Source of the DNA: Neorhodopirellula pilleata
GTDB taxonomy: Bacteria > Planctomycetota > Planctomycetia > Pirellulales > Pirellulaceae
Assembly: GCF_007859915.1 (NCBI RefSeq)
Contig: NZ_SJPM01000012.1
Coordinates: 35,778-99,777 of the forward strand
DNA: 64,000 nucleotides
Reading direction: 5' to 3'
Made by a program: the position numbers and the translations under genes. How positions within the stretch are numbered: position 1 is the stretch's first letter; every line of letters begins with the position of its first letter. Positions 1-6,946 of the stretch are shown one piece after another. The notes beneath the pieces were generated by a model. It did no database searches. It was not told where the DNA came from and saw only the letters and a program-made list of their open reading frames with translations.

Positions 1-1
1 C

Positions 2-124
2 GAGCGAATTACCAAGTGGTATGCCGCGCGAAACGAGCGTCAAACGGGAATCGATTGGCAGTTCACGACCGCAGACGCTCGGATCAAATTAAGACGCCTC
101 TACCCGAAAATTGAGCTGCGATAG
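2..124 (+). pseudogene. IS630-type transposase, C-terminal end (cut by window edge)
   Basis: Translating from base 2 gives 40 codons and a stop, ending in WQFTTADARIKLRRLYP. This is the characteristic C-terminal end of IS630-family DDE transposases, just after the catalytic glutamate region. Only the tail is visible, so it cannot be told whether the full gene upstream is intact. No clear terminal inverted repeat was recognised in the bases that follow. The family call rests on this one motif. Confidence 0.7.
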
Positions 125-689
125 ACTACTAGAGAAATGCTCTATCCCCCGGTTTTCCCAATGGTAGAACGCGACCCGAGGTCGTTTAAATCGACCTGAG
201 AGAATGCCCAACCGCTCCCCTTTCCATAAATCATAGCAAGTGCTTTGTCTGTAATGGTTTGCGTCATTTTCAAAGGGCCGCTCCTGCACGAAAAAAAAAC
301 CTCTTTTTCGGACAAAAGCAAGCCGTTTGACGTCTATGTCATTGTGTCTGAACTCGGCTTTTGATCGAAACGATTCAGTCGCGGTAATCCTTGTCTTGAA
401 TGCGGTCGATGTCGTCGCTCGATAGCTCGCGGGTCCGGCGATTGATTAAGTGGCCAAGATTGTGGGCGTCGATGAACAGGATCTCACCCTAGACGTCAGC
501 GAACGGACCTTTACCTGGTTCATGACATCATCAACCGTAATCGCTGACGAACGCCGACTTTGCCGTTGAAATTCTTCGGCATCGTCATTTGCTCCCAATT
601 TCCGCTATAAGATGTGCCGAGTTGCCTTTGCGGGAGGATTACTCGAGTTGCTGCCGCCAGAGTCGCTTCCCAACGGAACCTTGGACTAG
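125..689. other. gene-poor stretch with gene remnants
   Basis: Apart from the HsdM-like tail at 375-491, I see no coding signal here. A short A-tract/T-tract palindrome lies near 290-310. Other open frames are short and match nothing I recognise. The stretch reads as decayed accessory DNA between the transposase tail and the SDR gene. Confidence 0.5.
375..491 (-). pseudogene. type I restriction methyltransferase (HsdM) C-terminal remnant
   Basis: The minus strand reads EILFIDAHNLGHLINRRT, followed by a RELSSDDIDRI segment, and then a stop at 375-377. This resembles the conserved segment of HsdM N6-adenine methylases (consensus like VLFIDAR.LG...R..REL...DI..I). An in-frame stop lies just upstream, at about 492, so only about 38 codons survive and nothing functional is expected. 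No HsdS or HsdR remains nearby. It suggests that a restriction locus once occupied this site. Confidence 0.55.
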
Positions 690-2201
690 ATGACGAAATT
701 ACCCCCCGCTTCTCGCCGTGTTTTTGTTTGTGGTGCGACCGGATACGTGGGAGGTCGGCTTGTCCGGCGCCTGCTCGAGCGAGGCTACTCGGTGAATTGT
801 CTGGTGCGTAGCCCAGAAAAACTGACCAAGTTTGCATGGGCCCGCGACGCGCGTGTGACGGTAGTGCCGGGCGAACTTGAGGACGCAACAGCGATCGGTC
901 GAGCGCTGCATGATGTTGAGATCGCGTTCTATCTTGTCCACTCGATGAAGTCAGCTAAGGGTGAATATGCGAAGCGGGATCGAGAGCTAGCGACGAGCTT
1001 TCGAGAAGCTGTGGAACAATCATCTTGCCAGCGAATCGTTTACTTGGGCGGTCTTGGCGAATTGGGGCCTGACCTTTCTAAACATCTCGACAGTCGTCAT
1101 GAAGTAGCAGAGATTCTTCAAGCCGGCCCCGTACGGGCAACGGTGTTCCGCGCGGCGATGATTATCGGATCGGGTTCAGCGTCGTTTGAAACGCTGCGGT
1201 ACTTGGTGGAAAGGTTGCCGATCATGGTGACGCCCAAGTGGGTCAACACTGAGACTCAGCCGATCGCGATTCGCGATGTACTTCGCTATCTCGTCGAGTG
1301 TATCGACGTTGATGAAACGGCAGGCCGGACCATCGACATCGGTGGGGCCGACATCATGACCTATCAGAACGTTATGCAGGTGATGGCGGAAAAGTTGAAG
1401 CTGCGCCGGCGGATCATTTTTCCGGTTCCGGTTCTGACTCCGCGTTTGAGCAGTCTTTGGATCGGCCTGGTGACTCCGGTCAGCAGTAGCATTGCGAGGC
1501 CGCTGGCAGAAGGTTTGAAGAATCGAACCGTTTGCCGCAATGACGACGCGCTTCGCCTGATGCCTGGCGAATGCCTTGGAATCGAAGACGCGATCGAGGC
1601 CGCACTTGACCGAACTCACAGCGGTGACATCGAAACACGCTGGTCGACGGCAGGAAAGATTCCCGGCGATCCGGATTGGGCCGGGGGGACAACGTTTGTC
1701 GATCGACGGGAAATCATCGTACACGGATCAGCCGAGCAGACGTTTGCTGAAATCCGATCCATTGGCGGAAGCAAGGGCTATTGGGGTGCCGGTTATTTGT
1801 GGCGGATTCGTGGCTGGATGGATCAAGCTGTCGGCGGACCAGGTTTGCGTCGTGGACGCAGGCATCCACGTGACCTTCACTACGGCGAAGCGGTGGATTT
1901 CTGGCGAGTGACGAAATTGGTTGAGAACGAGAGGCTCACGCTGCGTGCGGAAATGAAGCTACCGGGCGTAGCGGAGCTTGATTTTCAATTGGAGGAACAA
2001 GATCGTAACCAAACGAAGATTTGCATGACGGCTCGGTTTCGACCCCTTGGGCTCCTTGGGCTCGCCTATTGGTACGCAGTCTTGCCACTGCATGGACTCG
2101 TCTTTCCGGTGATGCTGAAGGGCATCGCCAGAAACGTCCAGTCCAATCGCCCCCAGATTGATGCCGCTGAAGTGCCAGCGACGACAGAACCCCGGACGTG
2201 A
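690..2201 (+). CDS. SDR-family NAD(P)-binding protein with DUF2867-type C-terminal domain
   Basis: A 503-aa protein. The N-terminus has a Rossmann nucleotide-binding loop, GATGYVG at residues 15-21, typical of atypical/extended short-chain dehydrogenases of the YbjT/NmrA type. Residues from about 330 to the end form a second domain resembling DUF2867 (polyketide-cyclase-like fold), an architecture common in uncharacterised oxidoreductases. A hydrophobic stretch near residue 465 may touch the membrane. The start is an ATG at 690 with no strong ribosome site; I saw no better one. The substrate is unknown. The gene stands alone, followed by repeat-rich DNA. Confidence 0.8.
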   Translation: MTKLPPASRRVFVCGATGYVGGRLVRRLLERGYSVNCLVRSPEKLTKFAWARDARVTVVPGELEDATAIGRALHDVEIAFYLVHSMKSAKGEYAKRDRELATSFREAVEQSSCQRIVYLGGLGELGPDLSKHLDSRHEVAEILQAGPVRATVFRAAMIIGSGSASFETLRYLVERLPIMVTPKWVNTETQPIAIRDVLRYLVECIDVDETAGRTIDIGGADIMTYQNVMQVMAEKLKLRRRIIFPVPVLTPRLSSLWIGLVTPVSSSIARPLAEGLKNRTVCRNDDALRLMPGECLGIEDAIEAALDRTHSGDIETRWSTAGKIPGDPDWAGGTTFVDRREIIVHGSAEQTFAEIRSIGGSKGYWGAGYLWRIRGWMDQAVGGPGLRRGRRHPRDLHYGEAVDFWRVTKLVENERLTLRAEMKLPGVAELDFQLEEQDRNQTKICMTARFRPLGLLGLAYWYAVLPLHGLVFPVMLKGIARNVQSNRPQIDAAEVPATTEPRT

Positions 2202-2401
2202 TCGAACGAGAAAATCGCAAGGCGGCTACGCCGCTAACATACAAGCCCGACGCGCAAGCGAGTGGAGTCGCTGGTATTGCGAAGTTTGAAGTGGATTCCC
2301 TCGCTCGCCGGCGTGTTGATTTAGTCGTGTACCGAATTGCAACAATTAGCCGATGGGCGTTAGCCCCGGTTGGCGTTCAGTTAACCGCCGCTTGCGGGCT
2401 G

Positions 2402-2507
2402 TTGATTTAGTCCTCATCGAAACCCGAAGCGTGAGCGAGGGATACATACAAAGGACTTAATGGTGATGAATCCCTCGCTCACGCTTCGGGTTACGATTAA
2501 ATCAACA
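2402..2507. repeat. REP-A palindromic repeat, copy 1
   Basis: A long imperfect hairpin: GTTGATTTAGTCCTCATCG, then AACCCGAAGCGTGAGCGAGG, a spacer of about 22 nt, then the inverted arm ending in AATCAAC. The same unit recurs at 29412-29517 and 45917-46017 and, broken, at 29534-29997 and 50644-50720. The DNA on either side (2202-2611) carries related fragments such as AAGCCCGACGCGCAAGCGAG and no gene I can support. Confidence 0.85.
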
Positions 2508-2599
2508 CGCCGCTAACGCGGTACGGCTAATTAAATCAACACGCCGTCGCGCATCGGACTTGTATCAATTACCCTAACAAAAACAACGAATGCGGCGAT

Positions 2600-2725
2600 A
2601 ACTGATGTAGTTTGCACCAAAGGGGTCAAAACCCAGTCCATTTCAGACCATTCGGTCACCGACGACGCGGACGCGACCGAAACGAAAAAACCCCGCAAAA
2701 CGCTAAGTTTTACGGGGTTTTTGGG
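2600..2725 (+). pseudogene. 3' remnant of a second, related integrase (outside attL)
   Basis: Immediately left of attL, one frame reads GQNPVHFRPF, then EKTPQNAKFYGVFGDGRYRTR into the att core. The integrase at the right end has GQNSPFSSIP, then EKSPQNTGFYGLFNDGRYRTR at the equivalent position and in the same frame. The DNA is also similar, including a TTGCACC motif, the GGGTCAAAA segment and the terminator-like stem. This fits the pre-core tail of an older element's integrase left behind after tandem integration. An alternative is that it is simply the native 3' flank of the tRNA, which the element imitates. Confidence 0.55.
2691..2717. terminator. bidirectional intrinsic terminator-like stem
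   Basis: A CCCCG...CGGGG stem extended by AAAAC/GTTTT is flanked by A6 on the left and T5 on the right. On the minus strand it sits where transcription leaving the tRNA-Val 3' end would stop before the element inserted. A sister stem lies at 11856-11882. Confidence 0.65.
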
Positions 2726-2772
2726 GATGGGCGATACAGAACTCGAATCTGTGACCTCCACGATGTCAACGT
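2726..2772. repeat. attL, 47-bp core repeat
   Basis: This is identical to 11891-11937. It matches the antisense of the tRNA-Val from the discriminator-proximal end through the T arm, variable loop and 3' anticodon stem to the anticodon loop. The copy here lacks the tRNA 5' half, so it is the displaced end. Confidence 0.9.
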
Positions 2773-2977
2773 CTTGGCACCCGGCGAAAACAGCGTAAAA
2801 ACCGGGGTCAAACGCACCGATGCCGAACGGTTGCACCACTGGTTGCACCTGATCGCCGAATCGGGTGAACGCTCGGTCGCCACCATGTTGGTTGATCTGG
2901 TCGCCGAAACACTCGGCACCGACGCGGTGGGGCGGTTGGTCGAGGCGTTGAATCAACGATCCGTAGCCGACCGATAA
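2773..2977 (+). other. detached integrase tail: in-frame continuation of the integrase when the element is circular
   Basis: In the frame shared with the integrase, the att core (DGRYRTRICDLHDVNV) is followed here by 67 codons and a stop at 2975-2977. The sequence has a coding-like third-position bias and two likely amphipathic helices (ERLHHWLHLIAESGER and MLVDLVAETLG). After excision the core would join the integrase pre-core sequence to this segment without a frame change. In the integrated state it has no obvious start; a TTG follows the core, with no clear ribosome site. The function of the tail is unknown. Confidence 0.6.
2830..2851. repeat. integrase arm-type repeat, left copy
   Basis: This 22-bp sequence contains two direct copies of GGTTGCACC-like 8-9-mers (GTTGCACC, ACTG, GTTGCACC). 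It is perfectly repeated at 11744-11765, in the same orientation, on the other side of the attachment core. Direct repeats flanking a core are the usual layout of integrase arm-binding sites. That role is inference. Confidence 0.55.
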
Positions 2978-2989
2978 CCGTCCAGCGTT

Positions 2990-3284
2990 GGACGGACTCT
3001 CTCTCAGGCGGCCGGGCTTGGGCATCGCAGACGAGACAAAGCCGACCTAGGAAGGACCCAGAGGCGGGGGCGTCGCTGGCGATCGAAAGGGACCAATGAG
3101 AGGCCCCCGCTCTGGGTCCCCCTAGGGCTTTGCATGAAAAGCGAAGAGCTTCCCACCCAGGGGAGACCTAAACACAGTAAGCAAGTCGCGGGGCCGCCGC
3201 CGTCGTCGCGGGTCCTTTTTGCCTCTCTACCTCTGCCGTCTTTACCGCGATGGCATTAACGAGACAGAGAGTCCGTCCGTCTGC
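2990..3284. ncRNA. candidate large structured RNA (or structured DNA element), unnamed
   Basis: There is no gene between 2978 and 3385, but strong nested complementarity. GGACGGACTCTCT (2990-3002) pairs perfectly with 3266-3278. GGCGGCC (3007-3013) pairs with 3192-3198. A long stem of about 28 bp joins 3038-3071 to 3103-3131 (AAAGC, CCTAGG, GGACCCAGA and GCGGGGGC with their complements). GCAGACG (3027-3033) could form a pseudoknot with CGTCTGC (3278-3284). A smaller hairpin, CCGTCCA/TGGACGG, lies just before it at 2979-2996. I compared it by eye with RNase P RNA, tmRNA, group I/II introns and HEARO and recognised none. It could instead be a replication origin or operator DNA structure. Confidence 0.5.
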
Positions 3285-3385
3285 GGGTCCTTCCGCCGGT
3301 CGGTTTCCTTTGTTGGTGCCACCGAACCGGCCGCAATACCGATCACACGTTGTTTGCTACATCATTCATCCCGAAAGGATTCGTT

Positions 3386-3721
3386 TTGACTCCATCACAC
3401 TTTGACCGCACCGCCGATTTGATGCTCGAACACTTGGGGAGCGATGGCGATCCCGGTTGGGTTTACTTCCGGCAATTTGGCGAGTGGGAATTGTTGTTCA
3501 ACCTGGACAATGACCGCCGTTTGGTACCCAAACTGATCGGCAACCTAGAACGGCGCGGGCTGGTCGAAACCCGCCGGGCATCGGCCGGAATGCAGGTTCG
3601 CATGACTGACGCGGGCCGCAAGCATTGCAAAGCCGAAGAAGCCCGATTGGCCGCGTTCGCGTTGGAATACCACATTTTGCCGCTGGACGACCTACCGTGT
3701 CCAAGTGATGCGAAAAAGTAG
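3386..3721 (+). CDS. small winged-helix (MarR-like) protein
   Basis: A 111-aa protein if started at the TTG at 3386, which has AAAGGA seven bases upstream; a longer frame opens at a TTG at 3350. The middle reads like a winged helix: LVPKLIGNLERRGLVETRRA, then MQVRMTDAGRKHC. This is the recognition helix and wing pattern of MarR-type regulators. It is the first gene of the element and faces the long 736-aa gene 165 bp downstream, so it is a candidate repressor or regulator of the element. The family call is by pattern only. Confidence 0.6.
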   Translation: MTPSHFDRTADLMLEHLGSDGDPGWVYFRQFGEWELLFNLDNDRRLVPKLIGNLERRGLVETRRASAGMQVRMTDAGRKHCKAEEARLAAFALEYHILPLDDLPCPSDAKK

Positions 3722-3820
3722 ATAATCGGTACACGTCGGGCTAATCACTCGGCATTGAACAGTTGCGGCTGATTACCGCGACTATCGACGGGTTGGCGGG
3801 TTGCTCCGCCGATGGTCTCT

Positions 3821-3852
3821 GCCGTCGTCGTTTCCTATTCGACGACGACGGC
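3821..3852. promoter_or_regulatory. hairpin in the leader of the 736-aa gene
   Basis: GCCGTCGTCGT (3821-3831) and ACGACGACGGC (3842-3852) form a perfect 11-bp stem with a 10-nt AT-rich loop. It ends 34 bp before the start of the next gene. There is no T-run, so it is not a simple terminator. It may be an operator or an mRNA leader structure. Confidence 0.5.
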
Positions 3853-3886
3853 GGAGTCCGCCCGGCTGCAATGAATAGGAAAAGTG

Positions 3887-6097
3887 ATGTCGTTGAATGA
3901 TGCCAACCCGGATAACGATTTTTGGTCAAAGATTGCCGCCGAAGATTGGGACCAAAAACAAAACGCAATAGCGGAAGCCAAACGCGATCGGTTGACACCC
4001 GGCGAACTAGCCGAAAAGTCGCTCGAATTGCTCGGGGATTTGCATTGGATAACGCAACACGAAAGCGCGGATCAATGGATTCATCTGCAATCGCTCGAAA
4101 CCGTGTACGACGATAACGGCGACCACTTCGACGAAAGCAACCTGCAACGGGTTTTCGATCACTTCACCGATGTCTGTGAACGGTGCGAATGGTTGTCGCA
4201 TCGGTTGGCGTGGTCAGGCGTCGAATACGCCAAGCCTGCAATGAAGCTACTGTCGAAAGTACGGCTGGCGATCACCGGACGATCGAACCTCGACCGATCC
4301 GAAGCCGAGTTGGCTCAAAGGGCCGGACGCACCGAAACCGTTGTTCGGTATCTTGCGGGCAACGTGGATCGGATCAAAGCGTTTGAATCGGAATTGACCG
4401 ATCTAATCGCCGAAATTCAAACCGTCCAAGAGATGGACAGGGGCATCGAACAGGCCGAAGCGGCAAGCCCGCCGGCCTATGCGGTCGCCATGCAAGAGGC
4501 GATCGAAGCGGGCGAGGAAACGCGAAAGCAGGCTCGGCAAGTCGCATTCGCGGTGAACGTCATCGACGGGCATCGCCAAGCATGGGAGAACGCTTGGGAG
4601 ACGTTCGGGCCGTGTTTGGTTGCGTATCTTGCTGGCGAGTCGTCGCGGTCGATGGTCGAGTCGTTGGCGGTGCTCGATGGCGTGATTGAATCGGTCGGAT
4701 TCGATGAATCATTGGCCGCACTGAACGCGGGTGGTTCGTTCCCGAAATTCGACAACCAACGGGATCAGATCGACGCGGCCGTTTGTCGGTTGGTGATTGG
4801 CGTTTGGGCCGCGTTGCGGTTTGATCGGAAAGACCGAGACACGTTGATTGCGGAACTCGATGCCATCACCGCTCGGGTCGCCACTGAAAGCGTTGGATTC
4901 GTTCGTGATCTCATCGAAGCCGGAGGGCTGCGGGAGTGTTTTGAATGCGGCGAACAACTTACGCCGTCACAGGTCGGCCCAGGCCGTTGTTGCAATTGCA
5001 TCGCACGCCAACGAAAGACGTTGCGTTGGCTCGGGGTCGCGATCGAATGCGAGTACCGATATGACAACCGGGTTTACGGCGATGGATTCGATGCACACTT
5101 CCCCGAATGGTCGCGATGGCGAAGGCGGTTGCGTGAATGTTACGGCCGCGACCGAACCGATTGGCAGCTATGGGAAGATTGGATCGGCTACGCCCAAGAA
5201 CATCGAGGAATCGAGGAACAGCAATTTAAGGGGACGCTCAGAAGCGAAGCCGAATCGTTGTTGCCGACGCCGAATCGGGGTTCACAACAAGTTATCTCAG
5301 TCGCGCGCGAGACAGGTAGTATAACGCACGGCGACGACCAACAAAAAGAATCGTCACCGACCGATGGGGTACTGAGTCTTTCCAACATCGTAAAGAACCA
5401 AACCGTCCGTCGTTTGTTATCTGAACTCAGTGCGTTTGGCAATGCTGGCAAGCGACTCGATCACATTGAACAGAGTCTCTACAACGCAAACTTGTTGTTG
5501 ATACTCGACAAGCACCAACTTATTCAGTTTGCGACACTTAATAGCTATTGGAGTGGTGACGGAAAGCAACATATCGCAAGCGAAATTCGAGAAATTGATT
5601 GGGAGCAGTACAACAACGGATCACCTAAGAAACCTTTGAAAGAGTGCCTGCCGGACTGGATAGCGAGGGAACCGGAATCACTTCGTCGATGGATTCGATT
5701 AAGTCCATCAGGATTCGCCGTTTGTGCAGAAATCGAGTTTGCGGACGAACTTGGCAATCCAAGACCCGACAAAGAGGAAATGATAGCCGGGCCGAAATCA
5801 AAGCCGGCGACCGAAGCTCAAACCGACGACAGTTTGCCAAAGTCAAAGCGGGCTAGTAGTCCGTCACGGGTGAAGGCTCGGTCGGCATACGACTACGCGA
5901 TCGAAAGAATCGAGAATGCACACGCTATGACCGGGCCGGAACTTCACGCCGCGATCTTGGAAGACGGGGAAGCCGCCGCGATGGTGCCGGCCAATCCTGA
6001 AACCTTTGTGCGATACCTGAACGATGGTGGCATACGTTTGAAGAAGGGCGAGTCTAAATCTGCCGGCGGTTCAGTGGTCCGGCGGTCCGATTTGTAA
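3887..6097 (+). CDS. 736-aa protein of unknown function with a Cys cluster
   Basis: I do not recognise this protein. It starts at the ATG at 3887, with TAGGAAAAG upstream; a GTG one codon earlier is also in frame. The first 340 residues are acidic, helix-rich and contain several likely coiled-coil-like segments. A zinc-finger-like cluster follows near residues 350-371 (CFECGEQL, then CCNC), and after it an Arg/Trp-rich segment (FPEWSRWRRRLRECYGRDR). The C-terminal third has low-complexity linkers and ends in a basic, charged tail. No enzyme motif, signal peptide or membrane segment was seen. It occupies the cargo position of the element and could be a regulator, a replication accessory or an anti-phage/host-interaction protein. 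Confidence 0.7.
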   Translation: MSLNDANPDNDFWSKIAAEDWDQKQNAIAEAKRDRLTPGELAEKSLELLGDLHWITQHESADQWIHLQSLETVYDDNGDHFDESNLQRVFDHFTDVCERCEWLSHRLAWSGVEYAKPAMKLLSKVRLAITGRSNLDRSEAELAQRAGRTETVVRYLAGNVDRIKAFESELTDLIAEIQTVQEMDRGIEQAEAASPPAYAVAMQEAIEAGEETRKQARQVAFAVNVIDGHRQAWENAWETFGPCLVAYLAGESSRSMVESLAVLDGVIESVGFDESLAALNAGGSFPKFDNQRDQIDAAVCRLVIGVWAALRFDRKDRDTLIAELDAITARVATESVGFVRDLIEAGGLRECFECGEQLTPSQVGPGRCCNCIARQRKTLRWLGVAIECEYRYDNRVYGDGFDAHFPEWSRWRRRLRECYGRDRTDWQLWEDWIGYAQEHRGIEEQQFKGTLRSEAESLLPTPNRGSQQVISVARETGSITHGDDQQKESSPTDGVLSLSNIVKNQTVRRLLSELSAFGNAGKRLDHIEQSLYNANLLLILDKHQLIQFATLNSYWSGDGKQHIASEIREIDWEQYNNGSPKKPLKECLPDWIAREPESLRRWIRLSPSGFAVCAEIEFADELGNPRPDKEEMIAGPKSKPATEAQTDDSLPKSKRASSPSRVKARSAYDYAIERIENAHAMTGPELHAAILEDGEAAAMVPANPETFVRYLNDGGIRLKKGESKSAGGSVVRRSDL

Positions 6098-6275
6098 GAC
6101 CGGACAGAATCGGACAACGCCGAAAGTTTTTGCGGTTTTTCCCGTCCCGCGAATCACGGGGTTTGCCGGTTCCGACGTTGCGGTCCGGTGGTCCGATTCG
6201 TGGTCTGCGTATGGCAAACGCTGACAGTCGCAAGCCGCGACGGTGTTTGCCTGGCACATGACCACAGGCATAGGA

Positions 6276-6527
6276 ATGTCCAAGACTGCCCCTCACGCCG
6301 ATGCGATCCAAGACGGACGCGGGCGGGCGATGTTATCCGTTGATGACGTTGCCGAACTCTATTTGAATTGCTCGGGTCGGCATGTTCGCCGGCTAGTCGA
6401 TGCCGGCCGGATGCCAAAGCCGATCCGGCTCGGTTCTCTGGTCCGATTCTTGCGATCGGATATTGAGCAATGGTTGGCCGATGGTTGCCCCAACATTCGC
6501 AACAACGCGAAAGGGGGCAAACGATGA
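6276..6527 (+). CDS. AlpA/excisionase-like DNA-binding protein
   Basis: An 83-aa protein from the ATG at 6276; the frame is open upstream, with ATGs at 6258 and a start at 6243. The core MLSVDDVAELYLNCSGRHVR, continuing into RLVDAGRMPKPIRLG and VRFLRSDIEQWL, is the MerR-like helix-turn-helix plus beta-wing of AlpA, Xis and HTH_17 proteins. Such proteins usually act as excisionase or as activator of integrase genes in integrative elements, which suits its place here. Its stop overlaps the next start by 4 nt (ATGA), so it is likely translated with the two genes that follow. Confidence 0.75.
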   Translation: MSKTAPHADAIQDGRGRAMLSVDDVAELYLNCSGRHVRRLVDAGRMPKPIRLGSLVRFLRSDIEQWLADGCPNIRNNAKGGKR

Positions 6528-6946
6528 AGCGTTCCAACAAGAACAAAAGCGATGGCAAGAACAAAGGCCAGCAACGCCGCGACCGTGGGATGCAGTTAGC
6601 CGCCGATGCCAAGAGCGACCGCGTTGCCGCCGGACGGCTGGCGTTGCTGTCGGCGCTACTTCGCTTGCCGAACCACACCGGAACGATTGACGACGCGACC
6701 GACGACGACGCGATGCACGCCGCGTTTGACGATGGCGGGTGTTGGCGTGGATCGGTAACGCGATCGCTTCGCAAGGACGGTTTCATCGAAGCGGTGGACG
6801 CGGGGCAAAGCCTGCGCCCGTCGCGTCATTGTGGCTTGCGTCACGTTTGGCGGTTGGTCGATCCGGCCGCCGCACGGCGATACGTCGGACTGCAACAAGC
6901 AACAACGGTAAAGGACTCCCGCCAACAAAAAGAGGCTGCCGAATGA
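6524..6946 (+). CDS. small basic protein of unknown function
   Basis: A 140-aa protein starting at the ATG at 6524, which overlaps the AlpA-like gene by 4 nt; its own stop overlaps the primase start in the same way. The N-terminus is very basic (MKRSNKNKSDGKNKGQQRR). The rest resembles a winged-helix layout (GRLALLSALLRLPN, SVTRSLRKDGFI, HVWRLVDPAAARRYV). The chained overlaps suggest a replication or excision accessory role. I do not recognise the family. Confidence 0.65.
   Translation: MKRSNKNKSDGKNKGQQRRDRGMQLAADAKSDRVAAGRLALLSALLRLPNHTGTIDDATDDDAMHAAFDDGGCWRGSVTRSLRKDGFIEAVDAGQSLRPSRHCGLRHVWRLVDPAAARRYVGLQQATTVKDSRQQKEAAE

Noticed and set aside
520..888. 122-codon minus-strand frame
   Set aside because: Most of it is antisense to the SDR gene, and the rest has no recognisable motif.
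2612..2977. 121-codon plus-strand frame as a stand-alone gene
   Set aside because: It is a composite of an old integrase end, the att core and the current element's detached tail, with no plausible start.
2979..3310. RNase P RNA, tmRNA, group I or II intron, or HEARO identity for the structured region
   Set aside because: None of the conserved core sequences I know for these classes is present; left as unnamed.
3741..3883. CRISPR-like or tandem-repeat array near CGTCGTCG
   Set aside because: Only one inverted pair with a single loop; no spaced direct repeats. No CRISPR array was found anywhere in the window.
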